Shown: positions 46,595-54,394 of the stretch, one piece after another | How positions within the stretch are numbered: the first letter of the stretch is position 1 | How the letters are laid out: every line of letters starts with the position of its first letter | Assembly (NCBI RefSeq): GCF_000718165.1 | Contig: NZ_JOEY01000004.1 | Coordinates: forward strand, 192,879 to 256,878 | DNA length: 64,000 nucleotides | Reading direction: 5' to 3' | From: Streptomyces fulvoviolaceus | GTDB lineage: Bacteria; Actinomycetota; Actinomycetes; Streptomycetales; Streptomycetaceae | Notes under the pieces: model-generated | What the model saw: the letters and a program-made list of their open reading frames with translations, nothing else | What the model was told of the DNA's origin: nothing | Databases searched by the model: none | Translations under genes and position numbers: made by a program

Positions 46595-47517
46595 CCGAAC
46601 ACCACGCCCCCTCCATCCGACCGCACCCGACCCCCACCGACGACCGCCACCTCCCCACCCCCTGGGTGACCGCCTACGCCGAGGGCAGTCTCGACCCCGA
46701 CCTTCTCGGGCATGCCGAACCCCATCTGCGGCACTGCCGCCGCTGTGCCCGCGCGGTCAACGAGGCGGTGCGGCTGGGGCCGTACGGAGCGCGGCTGGAC
46801 GGGCTGCACGCCGCGCTGCTGGACCGTATCGGCGGCCCGCCCCCTGGTCCGACGCCCTCCCCCAGAACCGCCCGCCGACCCCCCTGGCTGGCGGTGACGC
46901 AGGGGCTGCGGCTGCCGTGGCTCGTCGCCGTCATCTGCGTGTGCGCCCTCGGCGTCGGGCTGGCCGAACTGGGCGACTCCCCCACGCCCCGCATCCTCCT
47001 GCTGCTCCTCGCCCCCACCCTGCCCATGCTCTGCGTGGCCGGCAGCTACGGCGGCCGGGCCGACCCGTTCGCCGAGGTCACGCGGACGACCCCGGCCGGC
47101 GGCCTGCGCATCCTGCTGATGCGGACCGCCCAGGTGCTGGTGGTGTGCGTGCCGCTGCTCACCGGCGCGGCGGCCCTGATGCCGGGGGCGGGCGCGCACC
47201 CGTACACCTCGGCCGGCTGGCTGCTGCCCTGTCTGGCGGTGACCCTGGCGACGCTCCTGCTCAGTTCCTGCCTGGGCAGCTGGACGGCGTCCCTGGTGAC
47301 GGGCGGCGGCTGGCTGCTGTTGGTGTACGTGCTGGCGAAGCCGATGGTGAAGCACTACGAAGGCGATCTGTCCCATCGGGTGACCGCGGCCCTCACGGAT
47401 CTGCAGCTGCGGTTCGTCGGCGCCCTCGGCATGGTCGCGTTCGCCACCGCCTCCGCCGTACTCGCCGAGCTCCTGGTCCTCCGTCGCCACGCCTTCACTC
47501 GCCTGGGGGCCAGGTGA
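46591..47517 (+). CDS. Zinc-finger (anti-sigma-like) membrane protein
   Basis: A 308-residue protein. Residues about 25-55 carry H-x3-C-x2-C, in LLGHAEPHLRHCRRCARAVN, the zinc-finger motif of ECF anti-sigma factors. About six membrane helices follow. It starts at ATG 46591 inside the preceding stop (ATGA) and overlaps the ATPase start by four bases. It may hold the sigma factor inactive and also act as an ABC-2-like permease. The dual role is inference. Confidence 0.8.
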   Translation: MTEHHAPSIRPHPTPTDDRHLPTPWVTAYAEGSLDPDLLGHAEPHLRHCRRCARAVNEAVRLGPYGARLDGLHAALLDRIGGPPPGPTPSPRTARRPPWLAVTQGLRLPWLVAVICVCALGVGLAELGDSPTPRILLLLLAPTLPMLCVAGSYGGRADPFAEVTRTTPAGGLRILLMRTAQVLVVCVPLLTGAAALMPGAGAHPYTSAGWLLPCLAVTLATLLLSSCLGSWTASLVTGGGWLLLVYVLAKPMVKHYEGDLSHRVTAALTDLQLRFVGALGMVAFATASAVLAELLVLRRHAFTRLGAR

Positions 47518-48203
47518 TCCGCGCCGACCGCGTCTCCGTACGCCGCCGCCGTGCCCTCGTCCTGGACGGTGTCGACCTCGTCCTCGGGCCAGGTGTGCAC
47601 GCACTGCTCGGGCCCAACGGCGCGGGCAAATCGACCCTGTTGAGGGTTCTCGCGACGGCCGCCGCCGGTACCGAGGGCACCGTCACCCTCCTGGACCGGG
47701 ACCCCCGCATCCCGGCCCAGCGGCAGGAGATCCGGCGCCGACTGGGCTATCTCCCGCAGGAGTTCGGGGTGTTCCGCGGCTACACCGTGCGCGAGTTCCT
47801 GTCGTACGCGGCCTGGTTGCGGGACATGCCCGGCGGGCGGATCCCCGCGGCCGCCGAGCGCGCCGCCGACGCCGTCGGGCTCGGCGATCGGCTCGGCCAC
47901 AAGCTGCGCACCCTCTCCGGCGGCATGAAGCAGCGGGTCGGGATCGCGCAGGCCATCGTCAACTCGCCCTCCCTGCTGTTCCTGGACGAGCCGACGGTCG
48001 GGCTCGACCCGGGCCAGCGGGCCGGTTTCCACTCGCTCGTGCGCGAACTGGGCCGCAGTGCCTGCGTGTTGGTGTCGACGCACCTCATGGAGGACGTGCG
48101 GGGCGCGTGTACGGACGTCACGGTCCTGTCGGACGGGCGCGTCACCTTCCAAGGCACGCTCGACGCACTGGACGCGGCCGGAGGCTACACGGCGGTGGTC
48201 TGA
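47514..48203 (+). CDS. ABC transporter ATP-binding protein
   Basis: A 229-residue ATPase: Walker A GPNGAGKST, Q-loop YLPQEFGVF, signature LSGGMKQR, Walker B LLFLDEPTVGLDP and the switch histidine in STHLMED. It starts with GTG 47514, overlapping the preceding gene by four bases (GTGA). It powers the cassette, probably exporting or sensing an envelope-active compound with the two membrane proteins. It converges with the rhomboid-like gene, overlapping by 19 bases. Confidence 0.93.
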   Translation: MIRADRVSVRRRRALVLDGVDLVLGPGVHALLGPNGAGKSTLLRVLATAAAGTEGTVTLLDRDPRIPAQRQEIRRRLGYLPQEFGVFRGYTVREFLSYAAWLRDMPGGRIPAAAERAADAVGLGDRLGHKLRTLSGGMKQRVGIAQAIVNSPSLLFLDEPTVGLDPGQRAGFHSLVRELGRSACVLVSTHLMEDVRGACTDVTVLSDGRVTFQGTLDALDAAGGYTAVV

Positions 48204-48973
48204 GCCCGGTACCGCCGGATCAGCGGCCAGGTCGCGACCCCGATCGTCAGGGCGATCAGATGCCCCCAGTTCGTCATCGGATCCGTGAACGCGATCAGGT
48301 CCGACACCAGCATCCCGCCGAAGGCGGCCAGCAGCGGCCACCGCAGCCACGGCGTGAGCAGTCCGGCCAGGGCACCCGTCCCCGCGGCGACGCCGAAGCT
48401 GACGCCGTAGTCGAGGCGGTGCAGCGAGCTGTCGGGGAGATGGCCGACCAACACCGCGAGCCCGATCGGGACTTCGGTCGCGAGGGTGGCGAGGACGTGC
48501 CCGAGCAGGAAGACGCCGGCCGTGCGCAGTCCGCCGATCCGGCGCTCCAGCGCGGTGAGCACGAGCAGCAGGGCGATCGCGTACGGCGACAGGATCCCGC
48601 CCGCGATCCACAGCGCGCTTGCCAGCAGCACCAGTACGGGGGTCTGGAGCAGGTGTGCCACATCCGTGCTGGAGCCCTGGTGGAGGGTGTGTACGAGGGC
48701 GGGGTCGGCGTATGTCGTGAAGAGGGAGGTGACGGCGAGGACGGCGGCGTAGACGAAGGTGAAGGGGGTGCCGGTGGGGGTGGGGAGGAGGCGCCAGGGG
48801 CGAAGTCCCGTCCGGCGGGCGAGCGTTGCGGGGACCGCCGTCGCGCTCACCGGGCCGCGCTGAGCCGGGACTCCGTCCAGCAGCCCCGAAGCCTCCGGAA
48901 GAGGCACCGCCAAAGCCGGCCGGTCGTCGGTCGTCGCAGTACGTTCCACGGTGAGGCGCTCCTTCCCTTTCAC
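48185..48973 (-). CDS. Rhomboid-like membrane protein
   Basis: A 262-residue protein with about six membrane helices. DYGVSFGVAAG resembles the rhomboid serine motif (usually G-x-S-G; here GVSFG), and TNWGHLIALTIG carries the partner histidine. Similar Streptomyces proteins are called rhomboid-like; protease activity is uncertain because the motif is altered. ATG 48973 is chosen. The gene overlaps the ABC ATPase end by 19 bases. Confidence 0.75.
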   Translation of the reverse strand: MKGKERLTVERTATTDDRPALAVPLPEASGLLDGVPAQRGPVSATAVPATLARRTGLRPWRLLPTPTGTPFTFVYAAVLAVTSLFTTYADPALVHTLHQGSSTDVAHLLQTPVLVLLASALWIAGGILSPYAIALLLVLTALERRIGGLRTAGVFLLGHVLATLATEVPIGLAVLVGHLPDSSLHRLDYGVSFGVAAGTGALAGLLTPWLRWPLLAAFGGMLVSDLIAFTDPMTNWGHLIALTIGVATWPLIRRYRAQTTAV

Positions 48974-49257
48974 CCCAGCTTTCGGGGATCACGGGGGCAC
49001 TGTCTATGACCGGCGCCACGCGCGCTTACATTCACAGCAACTTCCAAGCCGCCTCGCACGTCCGCCGGCAGCCCCTTCCCGTCCGTCGTGATAGAGCGCA
49101 GCAGCCGGGACTCGTCCGCAGTGCTCCAGAACCGGCGGGCCGGGAGGGGACAGTGCGGGCGCTTCGTTCCGTCGTTGTCGATCGCGCAGTACCAGAACCT
49201 GATCACAAATAGCCGGGATATGTGTACGTCGAACACGGCGGCGATCACCTCCGGCAT
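48970..49257 (-). CDS. Small hypothetical protein
   Basis: A 95-residue frame with good codon bias, with IRFWYCAIDNDGTKRPHCPL and RRFWSTADESRLLRSITTDG. No signal, membrane helix or known motif. It ends four bases inside the rhomboid-like gene. The region is next to a tnpB element, so it may be a truncated or acquired piece. Function unknown and gene status uncertain. Confidence 0.5.
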   Translation of the reverse strand: MPEVIAAVFDVHISRLFVIRFWYCAIDNDGTKRPHCPLPARRFWSTADESRLLRSITTDGKGLPADVRGGLEVAVNVSARGAGHRQCPRDPRKLG

Positions 49258-49280
49258 TCGGGGCCGCAGGTGTCAGGGAC

Positions 49281-50522
49281 GTGCCTAGGGTGGCGATCAC
49301 GCAGCTCCGATACAGCTTTCGCCTGTACCCGGAGCCCGGCCAGGCCCGTGCGCTGGCCAGGGCGTTCGGGTGCGCCCGGGTCGTCTACAACGACGCCGTG
49401 CGCGCCCGCCGCGACGCCCACACCGAGGGCCACCCGTATCCGAGCCTGTCGCTGCTGTCTCGCGCGCTGGTCACCGAGGCGAAGCGCCGCCCGGAGCGGG
49501 CCTGGCTGGGTGAGGTGTCCGCCGTCGTGCTCCAGCAGTCGCTGCGCGATGCCGAGCAGGCCTACCGCAACTTCTTCGCCTCTCTGAAGGGCGAACGCAA
49601 AGGCCCGAAGAGCGAAGAACCCCGGATGAAGTCCCGCAAGGACAAACGGGCCACGATCCGGTTCACCGCGAATGCCCGCTGGTCCATCACGCCGGACGAC
49701 CGTCTGAACCTGCCGAAGATCGGGCCTGTGAAGGTTGTTTGGTCCAGGCGGCTGCCCGCCGTCCCGTCCAGCGTCACTGTGATCAAGGACAGCGCGGGCC
49801 GGTTCTTCGCGTCTTTCGTCGTCGACACTGACCCCGCCGCCGACGCGGAGCGGATGCCTGCCACCGACCAGAGCGTGGGCATCGACCTCGGACTGACCCA
49901 CTTCGCGGTCCTCTCCGACGGCACGAAGATTGACTCGCCACGATTCCTGCGCCGTGCGGAGAAGAAACTCAAGAAGGCCCAGCGGGAGTTGTCCCGCAAG
50001 CAGAAGGGATCAAAGAACCGGAACAAGGCCCGCCTGAGGGTCGCCCGCGCCCACGCCCAAGTGGCCGACGCCCGCCGCGAGTTCCACCACCAGCTCTCCA
50101 CCCAGCTGATCCGCGAGAACCAAGCGATCGCCGTGGAGGACCTGGCCGTGAACGCCCTGGCGCGCACCCGGCTCGCGAAGTCGGTGCACGACGCCGGCTG
50201 GGGCTCCTTCCTGACCATGCTGGAGTACAAGGCGGCCCGGTACGGGCGCACTCTCGTCACGATCGACCGGTTCGAGCCGACCAGCCAGGTCTGCTCCACC
50301 TGCGGCACCAAGGACGGGCCCAAACCCCTCCACGTCCGCGAATGGACCTGTCCCGCCTGCGGCACCCTCCACGACCGCGACACCAACGCCGCGATCAACG
50401 TCAAGACGGCCGCCGGACTGGCGGTATCGGCCTGCCGAGCGCCGGTAAGACCAGAACCCGTTCTGGCACAGCGCGAAGAAACAGGAAGCCACGGAATCCC
50501 CACCGCCGACCGTGCCGCCTAG
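49281..50522 (+). CDS. TnpB RNA-guided nuclease, apparently intact
   Basis: A 413-residue TnpB. It begins VAITQLRYSFRLYPEPGQAR. RuvC motif I is VGIDLGLTHFAVL (about 199), motif II VEDLAVNALAR (about 285), the zinc ribbon CSTCG/CPACG, and motif III HDRDTNAAINVKT with the third catalytic aspartate, all kept. GTG 49281 is used; GTG 49290 (MAITQ) is closer to the family start. It would use a guide RNA from the right end. No tnpA is present. The family differs from the broken copy at 18034. Confidence 0.93.
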   Translation: MPRVAITQLRYSFRLYPEPGQARALARAFGCARVVYNDAVRARRDAHTEGHPYPSLSLLSRALVTEAKRRPERAWLGEVSAVVLQQSLRDAEQAYRNFFASLKGERKGPKSEEPRMKSRKDKRATIRFTANARWSITPDDRLNLPKIGPVKVVWSRRLPAVPSSVTVIKDSAGRFFASFVVDTDPAADAERMPATDQSVGIDLGLTHFAVLSDGTKIDSPRFLRRAEKKLKKAQRELSRKQKGSKNRNKARLRVARAHAQVADARREFHHQLSTQLIRENQAIAVEDLAVNALARTRLAKSVHDAGWGSFLTMLEYKAARYGRTLVTIDRFEPTSQVCSTCGTKDGPKPLHVREWTCPACGTLHDRDTNAAINVKTAAGLAVSACRAPVRPEPVLAQREETGSHGIPTADRAA

Positions 50523-50583
50523 CGGCGCGGCAACCGGCAGGGACGGCCAGAATCCCCGGGCTCCAGCCCGGGGAGCATGTCAA
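49281..50583 (+). mobile_element. IS605-type element, tnpB only
   Basis: tnpB plus right-end hairpin TCCCCGGGCT-cc-AGCCCGGGGA (50553-50574) followed by GCATGTCAAC to 50583. The left end is not fixed. The right flank is directly a truncated GH3 gene; the left flank holds no GH3 sequence, so insertion came with a deletion or later rearrangement. Confidence 0.7.
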
Positions 50584-50600
50584 CAGGTCTACTTCCTGAT
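50480..50600 (+). ncRNA. Candidate omega RNA of tnpB (right end)
   Basis: In known TnpB systems a guide RNA covers the end of tnpB and the right-end hairpin and runs into flanking DNA, which gives the guide. Here that would be the hairpin at 50553-50574 and about 16-20 bases after 50583, starting AGGTCTACTTCCTGATGG. This is an analogy; no RNA evidence exists in the sequence itself. Confidence 0.35.
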
Positions 50601-51326
50601 GGGACCTGGACCCGGCGGCGAACAGTGCCCTGAGGTGATCGTGGAGCTGATCCGCTCCGGCCGCATCTCGGAGGAACGGATCGACAATTCCGTACGACGC
50701 CTGCTGCGCGAGACGTTCGTCCTCGGCCTCTTCGAGAACCCGTACGCCGATCCCGACAAGGCCGAGGAGACGGTCGGCGCCTCCGAGTTCACGGCCCTGG
50801 GTGAGGCCGCGCGCCGCTCGCTCACCGTTCTGACCAACGACGCGCTGCTGCCGCTCCAGGGGAGGCCGAATCTGTACATCCAGGGCGTGATCGAGCAGAC
50901 GGCCTCGGCGTACGGAAATCCCGTCGCCGACCCCCTCGACGCGTAGCCGTCCTGCGTCTGGGCACCCCCTACGAGCAACGGCCCGGCGCCTTCGAGTCGT
51001 TCTTCCACGCGGGCTCGCTCGCCTTCCCCGAGGACGAACTGAAGGAGATCCTGCGGCTGCTGGAGTCGGTGCCGACACTGGTGTGCGTCAACCTCGAACG
51101 TCCGGCCGTACTCCCGGAGATCGCGGAGCGGGCGGCGGCCCTGGTGGCCGACTTCGGCGCCTCGGACGCGGCACTGCTCGACGTGGCCTTCGGGCGGGCG
51201 CGGGCGGAGGGACGGCTGCCCTTCGAACTGCCCCGCTCCATGGCGGCGGTTGAGGCGTCCCGGCCGGACGTGCCGAACGACACGGAGGACCCGGTGTTCC
51301 CGTACGGGCACGGGCTGGACGTCTAG
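50584..51326 (+). pseudogene. Truncated GH3 glycosidase (beta-glucosidase-like)
   Basis: GPGGEQCPEVIVELIRSGRI and ERIDNSVRRLLRETFVLGLF match the end of the GH3 catalytic domain; the first ~300 residues are missing because the tnpB element sits at the 5' edge. A one-base shift at about 50945 (stop TAG 50944) changes frame to VAVLRLGTPYEQRPGAFESF, the second GH3 domain, which continues to the stop at 51324-51326 with DPVFPYGHGLDV. It is a non-functional remnant of a sugar-cutting enzyme. Confidence 0.8.
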
Positions 51327-51468
51327 TCCGACTGGACCTTTGGTCCTCGGGCACCCGAGACCGGCGGGGTCCTGAATCCGCCCCGCCCGCCCGGGGTCCG
51401 GCCTGTGGGGGGTCCGGGCCCCGGGTATTTCCCTGAGGTTTCCCCTGCCGACCTGCCAGGATGGGCCG

Positions 51469-52146
51469 ATGCCCACCTCGTACGACATTCCCGAAGTCCT
51501 GGACCGTCGCGAGGGCCCGCACGGCGAGGTCGTGCTGCGCCGCCACGGCGAGTTACTACAGATCATCGCCAACGGCTGCTTCCTGATGGACACCTCCGAC
51601 GGGCGATCGGAGCGGATGCTCGTCGACGCGGCGCTGGCCGCGCTCGACGGGCGTCCGGATCCGCACGTCCTGATCGGCGGCCTCGGTGTCGGCTTCTCGC
51701 TCGCGCACGCCGCCGCGGATCCCCGCTGGGGCCGCATCACGGTCGTGGAACGGGAACGCGCCATCATCGACTGGCACCGTGCGGGACCGCTCGCGGCGCT
51801 CTCCCGCGAGGCTCTCGCGGACCCCCGCACCGAGATTCTGGAAACGGATCTTGTCGCATTCGTCAATGAGACATGCGCCACTTTCGACGCACTCTGCCTC
51901 GACATCGACAACGGCCCCGACTGGACCGTCACGGACGGCAACCAGAATCTCTACGCGCGTACCGGACTCACAAGCTGCGCAAGGGTGTTGAAGCCGGGCG
52001 GGGTACTGGCCGTGTGGTCGGCCAAGCCCTCTCCGGAATTTGAAGGATCCCTAGGAAATGCCGGGTTCCAACGGGTGCGTACCGAAGAAGTCCCCGTTGC
52101 CCGGGGCGTTCCGGACGTCGTGCACCTCGCCGTCCGACCTGGATAG
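51469..52146 (+). CDS. Spermidine-synthase-fold methyltransferase
   Basis: A 225-residue soluble protein with a Rossmann-like fold: VLIGGLGVGFSLAHAAADP (AdoMet/AdoMet-amine-binding glycine loop), ITVVERERAIIDWHR, and FDALCLDIDNGPDW, where spermidine synthases have a D-x-x-D. The polyamine residues are only partly kept, so polyamine synthesis is doubtful. ATG 51469 is the first start. It precedes the two-component system by 123 bases. Confidence 0.8.
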   Translation: MPTSYDIPEVLDRREGPHGEVVLRRHGELLQIIANGCFLMDTSDGRSERMLVDAALAALDGRPDPHVLIGGLGVGFSLAHAAADPRWGRITVVERERAIIDWHRAGPLAALSREALADPRTEILETDLVAFVNETCATFDALCLDIDNGPDWTVTDGNQNLYARTGLTSCARVLKPGGVLAVWSAKPSPEFEGSLGNAGFQRVRTEEVPVARGVPDVVHLAVRPG

Positions 52147-52269
52147 CAAAGCCGTGGTGACTCCCCGTACTCTGCTTCCCTACGCCGATCATTCAAGCGT
52201 CAATCGCAGTCATGCGCAGACAAGGAATCACCCCACATGGTTCCGGAAAGCACTCCCCAGGGGCGGGCG

Positions 52270-53007
52270 ATGGAGCAGACACACACCTCCCACAACGGCA
52301 CGACGGCTACCCCGGGCGCACAGCGCCGGGTCCTGGTCGTCGAGGACGATCCGACGATCGTCGACGCCATCGCGACCCGCCTGCGCGCCGAGGGATTCCT
52401 CGTGCAAACGGCGATGGACGGACCGTCCGCGGTGGACACGGCAGAGGCCTGGCAGCCTGACCTGCTGATCCTCGACATCATGCTGCCCGGCTTCGACGGT
52501 CTGGAGGTCTGCCGTCGCGTGCAGGCCGCCCGGCCGGTGCCGGTGCTCATGCTGACCGCGCGGGACGACGAGACCGACATGCTGGTCGGGCTCGGCGTCG
52601 GTGCCGACGACTACATGACCAAGCCGTTCTCGATGCGCGAGCTGGCCGCACGGGTGCACGTGCTGCTGCGGCGGGTGGAGCGGGCCGCACTGGCCGCGGC
52701 GACGCCGCGCTCGGGCATCCTGCGGCTGGGCGAGCTGGAGATCGACCACGCGCAGCGCCGGGTGCGGGTCCGCTCGGAGGACGTGCACCTCACGCCCACC
52801 GAGTTCGACCTCCTGGTCTGCCTGGCGAACACCCCGCGCGCGGTGCTCTCCCGTGAGCAGCTGCTCGCCGAGGTGTGGGACTGGGCGGACGCCTCCGGCA
52901 CCCGCACGGTCGACAGTCACATCAAGGCGCTGCGGCGGAAGATCGGCGCCGAGCGGATCCGCACGGTGCACGGCGTGGGTTACGCCCTGGAGACGCCGAC
53001 GCCATGA
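52270..53007 (+). CDS. OmpR/PhoB-type response regulator
   Basis: A 245-residue regulator. Receiver: VLVVEDDPTIVDA acidic pair, phospho-acceptor D69 in LLILDIMLPG, and K118 in DDYMTKPF. The C-terminal winged helix has LTPTEFDLLVCLANTPRAVL and GTRTVDSHIKALRRKIG. ATG 52270 is chosen over GTG/ATG 52237, whose ribosome site is weak; CAGGGGCGGGCG precedes 52270. It overlaps the kinase gene by four bases (ATGA). Its targets are unknown; kgd is directly downstream of the pair. Confidence 0.93.
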   Translation: MEQTHTSHNGTTATPGAQRRVLVVEDDPTIVDAIATRLRAEGFLVQTAMDGPSAVDTAEAWQPDLLILDIMLPGFDGLEVCRRVQAARPVPVLMLTARDDETDMLVGLGVGADDYMTKPFSMRELAARVHVLLRRVERAALAAATPRSGILRLGELEIDHAQRRVRVRSEDVHLTPTEFDLLVCLANTPRAVLSREQLLAEVWDWADASGTRTVDSHIKALRRKIGAERIRTVHGVGYALETPTP

Positions 53008-54110
53008 GCGACGGGCCGGCCGGTCGGAGAAGCCCCGGGGAGCCCTGGGGCGGTGTACGCCCGTTCTCGATCAAGACAAAGCTGGGCGTTCTGGTCGTCG
53101 CCGCGGTCCTCATCACCACCGGCCTGATGATGATCGCGATGCGCACCGAGACGGAGCTGCGCTTCATCACGGTCTTCTCGATGATCGCCACCTTGTTGAT
53201 CACGCAGTTCGTGGCGCACTCGCTCACCGCGCCGCTGGACGAGATGAACGCGGTGGCCGGCTCCATCTCGCACGGCGACTACACCCGCCGGGTCCGCGAG
53301 AACCGCCGGGACGAGCTGGGCGACCTGGCCGAGACGATCAACCGCATGGCGGACGATCTGGAGGCCCAGGAGCGCCAGCGCAAGGAGCTCGTGGCAAATG
53401 TCTCCCACGAGCTGCGCACGCCGATCGCGGGCCTGCGCGCGGTGCTGGAGAACATCGTGGACGGGGTCACCCAGCCCGACCCCGAGACCATGCGTACGGC
53501 CCTGAAGCAGACGGAGCGGCTCGGCCGGCTGGTCGAGACGCTGCTGGACCTGTCCAGGCTGGACAACGGCGTCGTACCGCTGAAGAAGCGCCGTTTCGAG
53601 GTGTGGCCGTATCTGTCGGGCGTGCTGAAGGAGGCCAACATGGTCGCTTCGGTGCGCGCGGGCATCGCGTCCGGCTCCGGCAGCCACACGCGTACGGACG
53701 TCCATCTGCACCTCGACGTGTCCCCGCCGGAGCTGACCGCGCACGCGGATCCGGAGCGGATCCACCAGGTCGTCGCCAACCTCATCGACAACGCGGTCAA
53801 GCACAGCCCGCCGCACGGCCGGGTGACGGTCAAGGCGCGGCGCGGGGCGCTGCCCGAGTCCCTCGAGCTGGAGGTTCTGGACGAGGGCCCCGGCATTCCG
53901 AGGTCGGAGTGGCACCGCGTCTTCGAGCGGTTCAACCGGGGTGCCGTGAACCGGCCGCACGGTCCCGGCAGCGACGGCGGCACGGGCCTCGGCCTGGCGA
54001 TCGCCCGCTGGGCGGTGGATCTGCACGGCGGCCGGATCGGAGTGGCCGAATCCGAGCGGGGCTGCCGGATTCTTGTCACACTTCCGGGACTTCCATCTCT
54101 CCCAAGTTGA
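53004..54110 (+). CDS. Sensor histidine kinase, partner of upstream regulator
   Basis: A 368-residue kinase with two N-terminal helices (about 27-45 and 56-76) and almost no extracellular loop, HAMP (SISHGDYTRRVRENRRDELG), H-box NVSHELRTPIAGL with H135, and HATPase motifs NLIDNAVKHSPP, DEGPGIPRSEW and GGTGLGLAIARW. The short loop suggests it senses within the membrane. ATG 53004 lies in the regulator's stop. It works with the response regulator before it. Confidence 0.93.
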   Translation: MSDGPAGRRSPGEPWGGVRPFSIKTKLGVLVVAAVLITTGLMMIAMRTETELRFITVFSMIATLLITQFVAHSLTAPLDEMNAVAGSISHGDYTRRVRENRRDELGDLAETINRMADDLEAQERQRKELVANVSHELRTPIAGLRAVLENIVDGVTQPDPETMRTALKQTERLGRLVETLLDLSRLDNGVVPLKKRRFEVWPYLSGVLKEANMVASVRAGIASGSGSHTRTDVHLHLDVSPPELTAHADPERIHQVVANLIDNAVKHSPPHGRVTVKARRGALPESLELEVLDEGPGIPRSEWHRVFERFNRGAVNRPHGPGSDGGTGLGLAIARWAVDLHGGRIGVAESERGCRILVTLPGLPSLPS

Positions 54111-54394
54111 CGTAAAGTTCGAACCGGAGCCACAAGATCCATGTCGGTCCGCGCTGACGGACACGTGTGATCAGGCGAGGACCCGCGCCTTCGGCGCGTC
54201 GAGTCCCGGGGCGACCCATCTCTCACGCAGCGGAACCACGCTTGTTTCCCGCCATTTCCGCCCCCGAAACCCGCTCTTTGATGTGACTTACACGACGATG
54301 GACCGGCCCGGCCTGACCTTCCCGCTCATGGGGGCGTAGCCTTTATTCCCGCTGTCCATCACCTTGTGAGAAGCGGAAGAGGGCGGTTGCCGCC

